From Bacteroidota bacterium (GTDB lineage Bacteria; Bacteroidota; Bacteroidia; Chitinophagales; UBA10324), in NCBI GenBank assembly GCA_018267315.1, contig JAFDYS010000023.1, positions 106,344 through 166,573 on the forward strand: a stretch of DNA of 60,230 bases, written 5' to 3'. Position numbers and translations under genes: made by a program. The notes under the pieces were generated by a model, which worked only from the letters and a program-made list of their open reading frames with translations, searched no databases and was not told the DNA's origin. Positions 42,865 to 50,216 of this stretch are shown one piece after another; position 1 is the stretch's first letter; each line of letters starts with the position of its first letter.

Positions 42865-43953
42865 ATGATCGAACCGAAAGTTTATATCGTCCTTGTCAAT
42901 TTCAACGGTCATAACAACACCATTGAAACAATTGAGAGTTTGGCGAAGCAATCGTATCAGAATTTCCAGATCGTGGTGGTTGACAACAATACGCCGGCTT
43001 CTCTTCAGATCATCAAGGACTGGGCTGACGGAAAATCTACTCCTGAATTTTCACCACCCGATGAAATCAAAAAATTCACTTACCCGCTTTGTCAAAAACC
43101 GATTCCGTATATCGAATATGAAATTGCCCAGGCTGAAAGTGGAGGAGATTTGGAAGTTGAGCGCCAATCCGCAATCGGTAATCCGCAATCCGCAATCCGC
43201 TTTCCATTAGTTCTGATTCAGGCCCGCAGCGACATCGGTTTTGCCGGCGGTAACAACGTCGGCTCACGCTACGCACTTGCCAAAGGTGATGCTGATTATG
43301 TGTGGTTGCTGAATAACGATACTACCCTTGATTACGATGCGCTGAAGTTCCTGGTTGGTAAGGATTCGGAATACAAATCGAAAAATGAAAAGGTCGGCAT
43401 CATCGGTTCCAAACTTCGTTGGTACCGCTGGCCGGAAAAGATCAACGCCATCGGCGGCAAGTTCAACAAATGGACGACGTGGAGCTATCATCTCGGATTG
43501 AAAGAAGTAGACAAAGGACAATACGATCGCGACGACGTGCAGTTTGATTATGTATATGGCGCTTCACTTTTCATCCGGAAGGAATTTCTTGAAGAAGTGG
43601 GGCTGATGAATGATGTCTACTACGCCTACTTCGAGGAAATGGATTGGGAAGTGCGCGGGGTGAGAAAAGGGTGGAAGCACGGGTACACATGGAAGAGTGT
43701 GATCTACCACAAGCAGGGAGTCACCACCGGCAAGGAAATCAAGTCGAAGAGAAGGCCCTTATTCTTCATGTGTTGTAAGTACCGGGGATGGATGTTGTTT
43801 TATCAGCTTTATTACCCCTACCTTATCTTCGCACCGGTCATACGCCTTCTGCTGAAAGCCATGAAGAATATTACAGAAGGCAACTGGAAGGAATCGCTGC
43901 TGATCATCAAAATTCTATTCGGGAAGAGAACTTGTACACGGGATACGATATAG
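42865..43953 (+). CDS. GT2 family glycosyltransferase
   Basis: A 362-residue glycosyltransferase, fold A. It starts EPKVYIVLVNFNGHNNTIETIESLAKQ..., with the donor-site motifs SDIGFAGGNNVG and VWLLNNDTTL (DxD-type NND) and the acceptor region YAYFEEMDWEVRGVRKGW. It should add a sugar such as rhamnose to a lipid-linked acceptor on the cytoplasmic face. A heptamer repeat (43165-43199) has been added in frame between the beta-strands, giving RQSAIGNPQSAIR. The C-terminus has a hydrophobic helix. The next gene begins inside its last codons. Confidence 0.88.
   Translation: MIEPKVYIVLVNFNGHNNTIETIESLAKQSYQNFQIVVVDNNTPASLQIIKDWADGKSTPEFSPPDEIKKFTYPLCQKPIPYIEYEIAQAESGGDLEVERQSAIGNPQSAIRFPLVLIQARSDIGFAGGNNVGSRYALAKGDADYVWLLNNDTTLDYDALKFLVGKDSEYKSKNEKVGIIGSKLRWYRWPEKINAIGGKFNKWTTWSYHLGLKEVDKGQYDRDDVQFDYVYGASLFIRKEFLEEVGLMNDVYYAYFEEMDWEVRGVRKGWKHGYTWKSVIYHKQGVTTGKEIKSKRRPLFFMCCKYRGWMLFYQLYYPYLIFAPVIRLLLKAMKNITEGNWKESLLIIKILFGKRTCTRDTI
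43165..43199. repeat. Heptamer repeat (caatccg) inside the GT2 gene
   Basis: Five units: caatccg, caatcgg, taatccg, caatccg, caatccg. Similar repeats are normally intergenic in this phylum. Here they encode QSAIGNPQSAIR within the reading frame. Confidence 0.85.
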
Positions 43954-45263
43954 CTCCGCTCTACCACAGCCGCACCCGTAATGGACTCACGTTCGGCCGG
44001 CTGCTGAGAATGAGTCTTCTTTTCCTGCTGGTGCTTTTTATGTATGGCACTCTGGTGAAGACCCCCTTCTTCATTTACTGGTTTCCCATCGGTTTGCTCA
44101 TACTCGTGTCGGAGTTTGCCTTCATGATTTTCTACATCATTGACGGGTTGATGAACCGCGGAAAATTCAACTCTTTTGAGATGCTCTTGCTTCTCACTGT
44201 TACCTTTTTTCCTATTTATTCCGGTATAGTCACGTGGGTTTACTTCGGTCAGCCGATCATCAAAGGAATTTTGATTCAAAAGCCGTGGCTGGAAGGGTTA
44301 AACGGACTGGTGATTTTCTACATGCTCAAGTCGCGGTTCATTACCCTCTATGAGCTGCGCGATATGCAGTTGTTTTATCCTTTCCTCACCATGCCGCTGT
44401 ATATCATCATCATTCTCACGTTTAACCCCAACAAGTATGCAGGCACCTTGTTTGTTTATTGTAACTCAGTAAAAGGCGGTTGCCAGTTTGAATTTGAAAT
44501 CATGGCGCTGGCGTTTGCATCCATCTATTTCTTCATCAAATTTGTGAGGAAGAACGATTGGCGGTATGCGGTTTTTTGGCTTTTATTTTTCGGATATATA
44601 TTCTTCATCAATCAGAAGCGCGGCACCTCGATTGCATTGTTGGGCACGTATGGTTTGTACGCACTCCTCAACCTGAAACTTGATAAGATTATATTTTATG
44701 CTCTCGCGGCCGTAACGCTCATTATCTCTGGCATCGTTGTACTCTATTTGTTCTTACCGGATATTCTTGACCGCATTATTCTGCAATATCAAAATGTAAT
44801 ACTTGTGCTCATGGGCCAGGAAACGGGTGAATCATCGGCGGATGCACGTATCAGGGAGTCCATGATTGCATTCAAGTATTTCGATAAGAACAACCTGAGT
44901 TTTATTTTCGGAAATGGTCGCATTGATACGGACTGGCAATCGGGCCCATCGGCAGAATTCGGTCATTTCTATCCGTCGGATTTAGGAATGCTTGGGGTTA
45001 TTTTTCAATATGGTATATTGGGTTTGTTGGTCGGACTAATGAGTTACGTCATGGTTCTGGTTTGGAACCGCCGGATCAAATACTTTCAGAACGACACTTA
45101 CTTCCGCGCCATCAAATATTTCATTCTGTTTTATGCTGTACGCGGCATTCCCACGGGAGGCAATTTCTTTGATCCCGGCACTTCCATTGTTCCGTTTTTC
45201 ATAGCTATATTTTACTTCTTCTTCTATATGGAAACCCGTCCGTGGAAGCAGTATTCGCTGTGA
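43932..45263 (+). CDS. Wzy/O-antigen-ligase-like polysaccharide polymerase
   Basis: A 443-residue polytopic membrane protein with about ten helices and a periplasmic loop rich in charged residues (LMGQETGESSADARIRESMIAFKYFDKNN... FGNGRIDTDW). This layout is typical of Wzy polymerases and WaaL-like O-antigen ligases. The start is tentative: a TTG giving MYTGYDIAPLYHS overlaps GT2 by 22 bases; the first ATG (44010) would give MSLLFLLVLFMYG. The frame is open further upstream but lies inside GT2. It should link exported repeat units of the glycan. Confidence 0.78.
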   Translation: MYTGYDIAPLYHSRTRNGLTFGRLLRMSLLFLLVLFMYGTLVKTPFFIYWFPIGLLILVSEFAFMIFYIIDGLMNRGKFNSFEMLLLLTVTFFPIYSGIVTWVYFGQPIIKGILIQKPWLEGLNGLVIFYMLKSRFITLYELRDMQLFYPFLTMPLYIIIILTFNPNKYAGTLFVYCNSVKGGCQFEFEIMALAFASIYFFIKFVRKNDWRYAVFWLLFFGYIFFINQKRGTSIALLGTYGLYALLNLKLDKIIFYALAAVTLIISGIVVLYLFLPDILDRIILQYQNVILVLMGQETGESSADARIRESMIAFKYFDKNNLSFIFGNGRIDTDWQSGPSAEFGHFYPSDLGMLGVIFQYGILGLLVGLMSYVMVLVWNRRIKYFQNDTYFRAIKYFILFYAVRGIPTGGNFFDPGTSIVPFFIAIFYFFFYMETRPWKQYSL

Positions 45264-45291
45264 AATTTCAAATTGGTTATTGATTGAATCC

Positions 45292-46212
45292 ATGAGTCTG
45301 AAGCTTCCCAACCTGATCATCGGCGGCGTGCATAAAGCAGGCACCACATCGGTGTTTACTTATCTATCCATGCACCCGGCCGTATGCGGCAGTAGCACCA
45401 AGGAGATCGGCTTTTTTATGCCGCTGGTGTATGGCAAGCCGATTGAATCCATGGAGCGGTATTCGGATTATTGGTCGCATTGTGCCGGCGGCAAAAAGTA
45501 TTTGCTCGAAGCAAGCCCCAGTTACATCTACGGCCGTGAACTCATTGCCAACCGCATCCGGCAGGAACTGGGTGATGATGTGAAAATGATTTTCATTTTC
45601 CGCAATCCGGCCGACCGGTTGTTTTCCTTTTATGAAAGGAAGAAGGTGAATACCTACCTGTCTGCCGAAGTTACGTTCCGGCAATTTGTGGAGAAATCGC
45701 TTGCTGCTGCTTCCGTTCAATTGGAGGATCATCGCGATGATGAAGAAGCGCTGTTTGTGCGGGGCATCAAAGAAGGATTTTACATGGATTACCTGTCGCC
45801 GTGGTTCGAGGTTTTTGGTGACCGGCTGCGCATCATGTTCTTTGAAGACCTCAAGGCAAATGCATCAGACTTCATGCGTGACTTATGCCATTGGCTGGAA
45901 CTTGACTTCAGCATATATTCGCCGGAAGATTTCAAAATAGAAAATCAAACGATTGCCTTCCGCAATCGCTGGCTGCATAAGACGATGCTCGAAACCAACC
46001 AGCGGTTTGAGTCGTTCTGGAGAAAGAATGTTGGTTTGAAACGTGCCCTCCGGTCGCTTTATAAAAAGGTGAATGCAGCCGAAGCGGGAAGAGAGAAAAT
46101 GAGTGCTGACGATCGTGCTTTTCTTAATGAACTCTACCAACCCTACAATAAACGGTTAGCCGAATTCCTGAAGGGAAAGGGAATGACCAAGCTGCCCGAG
46201 TGGTTAAAGTAA
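45292..46212 (+). CDS. Sulfotransferase 5 (PAPS-dependent, carbohydrate type)
   Basis: A 306-residue sulfotransferase. PAPS loop: LIIGGVHKAGTTSVFTYL; KEIGFF near 37-42; 3'-phosphate segment: FIFRNPADRLFSFYERKK. It differs from its neighbours in lacking the GRDLSxW ending and having GMTKLPEWLK instead, and in a charged insert (LEDHRDDEEALFVRGIKEGFY). The ATG was chosen over a TTG four codons earlier. It lies 28 bases after the polymerase. Confidence 0.9.
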   Translation: MSLKLPNLIIGGVHKAGTTSVFTYLSMHPAVCGSSTKEIGFFMPLVYGKPIESMERYSDYWSHCAGGKKYLLEASPSYIYGRELIANRIRQELGDDVKMIFIFRNPADRLFSFYERKKVNTYLSAEVTFRQFVEKSLAAASVQLEDHRDDEEALFVRGIKEGFYMDYLSPWFEVFGDRLRIMFFEDLKANASDFMRDLCHWLELDFSIYSPEDFKIENQTIAFRNRWLHKTMLETNQRFESFWRKNVGLKRALRSLYKKVNAAEAGREKMSADDRAFLNELYQPYNKRLAEFLKGKGMTKLPEWLK

Positions 46213-46220
46213 CAGTGCAG

Positions 46221-47102
46221 ATGAAAGACAGGCTTCCGAATTTTTTTATCGTGGGTGCACCCAAAGCAGGCACCACCTCGCTTTATTATTATCTCAAACG
46301 GCATCCGGAGGTATTCATGAGTTCCATTAAGGAGCCCAATTTTTTCTCCTACGATGAAACCATAAAGCAAAACCTCTATCACAAGGAAAAGGGAGTGAGC
46401 GAACTGGAAGATTATAAGAAGCTGTTTGCCGGAGCGAATGGTCAATACAAGGCGGTGGGCGAAGCCAGTGTATCGTATTTGTTCTACCCTTCTGTGCCGG
46501 GGCGCATCAGGCAAATGGTGCCGGATGCACGTATCATCATGTCGCTGCGCAACCCCGTGGAGCGCGCCTTCTCACACTACTTCATGGAGCACAAGCTGGG
46601 TTATGTGAATGTGTCATTGGAAGACATCGTGTTTAAGCGCACCGGGCACAAGTTTGCACACCTGTGGTACCAGCAGTATGTAGAACTCGGTTTGTATTAC
46701 GAGCAGGTGAAGCGATACCTTGAAACCTTTCAGCCGGAACAGGTATGTATTTTCATTTATGATGAACTATCAGAGAATATGCATGACAGCATCCTGCGCG
46801 TGTTTGACTTTCTGAATATTGACAAGAGCTACATGCCCGAACTCGAAGGCAGATACAATACGTACTCCACGCCGAGAAATAAATTGTTTCATTTCCTCTA
46901 TGCACAAAAGAAACTGAGAACCATGGCCCGGTCGCTGATTCCTTCCCGAAGCGTGGAAGCGATCAAAAACCTGTTCCTCACCAGGTCAAAAGGCGGGGAG
47001 AAGAAGCAGGAGATCATTGAAGAATTGAAACGCATCTACAAACCTGATATCAAAAAGCTGGAAGGATTACTCAACAAAAACCTGAGTATTTGGTATGAGT
47101 AA
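46221..47102 (+). CDS. Sulfotransferase 6 (PAPS-dependent, carbohydrate type)
   Basis: A 293-residue sulfotransferase. PAPS loop: FFIVGAPKAGTTSLYYYL (Lys14); KEPNFFSYDE near 37-46; 3'-phosphate segment: MSLRNPVERAFSHYFME; C-terminus LLNKNLSIWYE, a weak copy of the GRDLSxW ending. It begins 8 bases after sulfotransferase 5 and overlaps the GT4 gene by 8 bases (ATGAGTAA), a sign of tight coupling. Confidence 0.93.
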   Translation: MKDRLPNFFIVGAPKAGTTSLYYYLKRHPEVFMSSIKEPNFFSYDETIKQNLYHKEKGVSELEDYKKLFAGANGQYKAVGEASVSYLFYPSVPGRIRQMVPDARIIMSLRNPVERAFSHYFMEHKLGYVNVSLEDIVFKRTGHKFAHLWYQQYVELGLYYEQVKRYLETFQPEQVCIFIYDELSENMHDSILRVFDFLNIDKSYMPELEGRYNTYSTPRNKLFHFLYAQKKLRTMARSLIPSRSVEAIKNLFLTRSKGGEKKQEIIEELKRIYKPDIKKLEGLLNKNLSIWYE

Positions 47103-48282
47103 CGGAACATCGCTGAAAGTGGCCATGGTAGAACCCATTGGCGGGCACAGCGGCAATGATTTTTATGATTTTGGTTTATGCAAGGCCGTGGCCGATCAGG
47201 GAACTGAAATGGTTTTTTACACCTGCGATGAAACGAATCTCGATACCCGTTTTTCGTTTCCGTTTAAAACCGAAAAACCCTTTAAGAAAATTTACGGGAA
47301 TGATCCGAAACTCCTGCGCGGCATGCGCTATGCGATCGGTTCCTGGAATGCGGCCCGTCATGCTGCCCGTCTCGGATTAAAGGTGGTTCACTTTCATGTG
47401 TATCATTTTGCCGGCAGGGAATATCTCAACTTCTACCTTTTTAAAAGAAAAGGATTCAGGATTGTGGCCACCATCCATGACGTAGAGAATTTTGAACAGT
47501 TCGGTGAAGAGATTGACGCGGGTAAATATGCCAAGTTTGAAAAAGTGATTGACCGCGTGATTGTGCACAGCCCATATGCGAAGGAGTCTGTGAAGAAATA
47601 TTTCCCTTCCTTTCCTGAAGACAAGATTCATATTGTGCCGCACGGCGATTCTGATTTTCTGTTCCCGCGGCCCGCAAATGCTGAGGATGCCCGCAGGCAA
47701 TTGAACCTGCCTGCCGATCAGAAACTGGTGCTTTTCTTCGGGCAAATCAAAAAGGTGAAAGGACTCGATGTATTGCTCAAGGCCTGGGCCCTGGTGCGCG
47801 ATAAAATGAAAGGAGCCAGGCTGCTCGTAGTCGGCCGTCCTTGGAAAGTGGAGCAGGCCTTGTTTGACAACATCATAAAAGAGAAAAACCTGGAACCGGA
47901 CTGCATCCTGAATTATTCCTACGTTCCCAACGATGTGATACCGGCCTACTTTGCCGCGGCAGATATCGTGGTGCTGCCGTATCGTGAGATTTATTCCAGC
48001 GGAGTGATGATCCGGTCACTCGATTACGGTGCAGCCATCATCGCATCCGACCTCGATACGTTTAAGAAGATTATTGTGGACGGAGAAAACGGAGTGTTGT
48101 TCAGGAATGAAGATGAAAGTGATTTGGCGGAAAAAATTCTTTCCCTCATTCATGACGAAGCGAAGCTGAAGCAGCTCCGGCTGAATGCAAGGAAGACCGC
48201 CGATGAAAAATTTTCATGGGAGCTGATCGGAAAAAAAGTTAACGAGATCTACAAACTTGCATTGAATGGCTCAGGCAGCTAA
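47095..48282 (+). CDS. GT4 family glycosyltransferase
   Basis: A 395-residue GT-B fold enzyme. The C-terminal donor domain shows LVLFFGQIKKVKGLDVLLKAW, VVGRP, YFAAADIVVLPYREIYSSGVMIRSLDYG and a DLDTF-E-type site near the end. The N-terminal domain contains GGHSGNDFYDFG and VHFHVYH. It should use a nucleotide sugar to extend the glycan. It overlaps both neighbours (8 and 17 bases). Confidence 0.9.
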   Translation: MSNGTSLKVAMVEPIGGHSGNDFYDFGLCKAVADQGTEMVFYTCDETNLDTRFSFPFKTEKPFKKIYGNDPKLLRGMRYAIGSWNAARHAARLGLKVVHFHVYHFAGREYLNFYLFKRKGFRIVATIHDVENFEQFGEEIDAGKYAKFEKVIDRVIVHSPYAKESVKKYFPSFPEDKIHIVPHGDSDFLFPRPANAEDARRQLNLPADQKLVLFFGQIKKVKGLDVLLKAWALVRDKMKGARLLVVGRPWKVEQALFDNIIKEKNLEPDCILNYSYVPNDVIPAYFAAADIVVLPYREIYSSGVMIRSLDYGAAIIASDLDTFKKIIVDGENGVLFRNEDESDLAEKILSLIHDEAKLKQLRLNARKTADEKFSWELIGKKVNEIYKLALNGSGS

Positions 48283-49246
48283 TACCGTACTTATTACCGG
48301 CTCAGCCGGTATGGTGGGTTCTCACTTGATTGATCATTACCGGAAATCGCTCCCCAAACAATCCATTATCGGTACGTGGTTCAAACCCACTATTGATGTG
48401 AATGACATTTTAAATGAGTGCACTGCCGTTGAACTGGATGTAACCGATTCCGAAAAAGTTTTTGAGCTGATTAACAGGCACCACCCTGCCATCATCTATC
48501 ATCTCGCCGCGCAGAGTTATCCCACCGTTTCATGGGAGAAACCGGTTGAAACGATTGACACCAACATGAACGGAACCGTGAACGTGTTTGAGTCGGTGAA
48601 AAAAATCCGTGCAACGGAAAATGACTACGATCCCATGATCGTGGTGGCCTGTTCCAGCGCGGAGTATGGGGCCTCCCTCACACCGGAAAACACTCCGGTG
48701 AAAGAATCGGCGCCGCTGCTGCCATTGCATCCTTATGGCGTAAGCAAGGTGGGTCAGGATCTTCTTTCTTTTCAGTACTGGGAAAATTTCAGGATTCGCT
48801 GCATTCGGGTGCGCATCTTCAACACCACCGGTGCGCGCAAAACGAATGACGTAACCAGTGATTTTGTTTCGCGGGCCTTTCAGATTTCACGCGGGGCCGA
48901 AAATGTTTTTCGCGTGGGCAACCTCGAAACGAAACGGGCCATTACTGATGTACGTGACCTCGTTAGCGCCATGGTCCTGCTGGCTGAAAAAGGAAAACCC
49001 GGGGACGTTTACAATGTGAGCGGCGATCGAGTTTACCAGGTGAAAGAAATTATTCCGCTCATTGAGAAAGCTCTTGCAATCAAACTTAACGTACAGGTTG
49101 ACCAGAAACTGCTGCGGCCCAGTGATGAGCCCATCATTTTCGGCGACTCCTCAAAACTCAAGAACGATACGGGCTGGCGGCAGCAATATTCACTCGAAGA
49201 AACCGTGAAGGACATGATTGAATATCTGAAACTCAAAAGCAAATAG
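48266..49246 (+). CDS. NAD(P)-dependent epimerase/dehydratase, GDP-6-deoxyhexose type
   Basis: A 326-residue extended short-chain dehydrogenase. Rossmann motif: ITGSAGMVGSHL; catalytic Ser in ACSSAEYG and Tyr-Lys in PYGVSKV. The pattern resembles GDP-4-dehydro-6-deoxy-D-mannose reductase (RMD), which makes GDP-D-rhamnose or related sugars, but GDP-mannose 4,6-dehydratase-like relatives cannot be ruled out. It would supply a donor for GT2 or GT4. It overlaps GT4 by 17 bases. Confidence 0.85.
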   Translation: MAQAANTVLITGSAGMVGSHLIDHYRKSLPKQSIIGTWFKPTIDVNDILNECTAVELDVTDSEKVFELINRHHPAIIYHLAAQSYPTVSWEKPVETIDTNMNGTVNVFESVKKIRATENDYDPMIVVACSSAEYGASLTPENTPVKESAPLLPLHPYGVSKVGQDLLSFQYWENFRIRCIRVRIFNTTGARKTNDVTSDFVSRAFQISRGAENVFRVGNLETKRAITDVRDLVSAMVLLAEKGKPGDVYNVSGDRVYQVKEIIPLIEKALAIKLNVQVDQKLLRPSDEPIIFGDSSKLKNDTGWRQQYSLEETVKDMIEYLKLKSK

Positions 49247-49248
49247 AT

Positions 49249-49620
49249 ATGAGTGCCCTCTGGACTATCGTTCTTCTTTTCATCTCAAATATTTTCATGA
49301 CGTTGGCCTGGTACGGTCATCTGAAGCTGAAACAGTTTGACTGGTTCAACTCCTGGCCGTTGTTTGTAGTGATTGTTTTCAGCTGGGGCATTGCCTTTTT
49401 TGAATATTGTTTCCAGGTGCCCGCCAACCGCATTGGCTTTGAAGAGAATGACGGTCCCTTTTCACTCGTGCAACTGAAGGTGATCCAGGAAGTAATCACG
49501 CTTCTGGTGTTTACCGTTTTCACTTCCATCTTTTTTAAAGAGCAGGCGCTGCGATGGAATCATTTGGCCGGTTTTGCCTGTATGATAGGCGCCGTCTATT
49601 TTGTTTTCATGAAAACCTGA
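49249..49620 (+). CDS. DMT family (DUF486) membrane protein
   Basis: A 123-residue protein with four helices: ALWTIVLLFISNIFMTLAWYGHLK, WPLFVVIVFSWGIAFFEYCFQVPANRIG, LVQLKVIQEVITLLVFTVF and AGFACMIGAVYFVFM. This is the DUF486 pattern in the drug/metabolite transporter superfamily. Its start lies 2 bases after the reductase stop. Function unknown; a link to glycan export is not shown. Confidence 0.88.
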   Translation: MSALWTIVLLFISNIFMTLAWYGHLKLKQFDWFNSWPLFVVIVFSWGIAFFEYCFQVPANRIGFEENDGPFSLVQLKVIQEVITLLVFTVFTSIFFKEQALRWNHLAGFACMIGAVYFVFMKT

Positions 49621-49708
49621 AGCAGCCGAACCGGCGAGTTGAAATATTTGTAACTTCATCTCGAAAGGAACCATAAGCATCATTTTTCAATCTTAAAACC
49701 GGGATGCC

Positions 49709-50137
49709 ATGAAAGTAAGAGACATACTTCACAGAAAAGGCACTGAGCTTTTTACCGTAACTCCTGATGCCTCGGTGCTTGATGCACTTAAGCTGATGTC
49801 AGAAAAAAATATCGGCGGCGTGCTGATCATGGACGGGCAATTCCTAAAGGGGATCTTCACGGAGCGTGATTATGCCCGTAAGATTGTGCTGAAAGGAAAA
49901 AACTCTGCCGACATCAAGATCAGCGAAGTGATGGTGACCGGCCTGATCACGGTTTCTTCTGAAAGCACCACATCAGAATGCATGAAACTCATGACCGACC
50001 GAACCATCCGTCACCTACCAGTGGTTGACGAAGGAAAACTGGTCGGGCTCATTTCAATTGGTGATGTAGTGAAAGCCGTAATCGAGGAACAGCAACAGGT
50101 AATTCAACACCTCGAGCAATACATTGCAGGCGCCTGA
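49709..50137 (+). CDS. Two-CBS-domain protein
   Basis: A 142-residue protein made of a CBS pair: residues about 5-60 (DILHRKGTELFTVTPDASVLDALKLMSEKNIGGVLIMD) and about 70-130 (SEVMVTGLITVSSESTTSECMKLMTDRTIRHLPVVDEGKLVGLISIGDVVKAV). CBS pairs bind adenine nucleotides and sense energy state. The sequence is of the small soluble single-protein type. The target is unknown. Confidence 0.9.
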   Translation: MKVRDILHRKGTELFTVTPDASVLDALKLMSEKNIGGVLIMDGQFLKGIFTERDYARKIVLKGKNSADIKISEVMVTGLITVSSESTTSECMKLMTDRTIRHLPVVDEGKLVGLISIGDVVKAVIEEQQQVIQHLEQYIAGA

Positions 50138-50167
50138 TTTATCCCGGTTCGAACTTTGGCAGATGAC

Positions 50168-50209
50168 GGATTAGTGCTTACCGTGTAAGCGGTCTTCTCC
50201 GCGTAATCC
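50168..50209. other. Branched hairpin between convergent genes
   Basis: Outer stem ggatta / taatcc encloses gcttac-cgt-gtaagc and gcgg-tcttct-ccgc (sharing two bases). It lies between the converging CBS and FG-GAP genes and may serve as a terminator, although no T-run follows on either strand. Confidence 0.4.
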
Positions 50210-50216
50210 AACAAAA

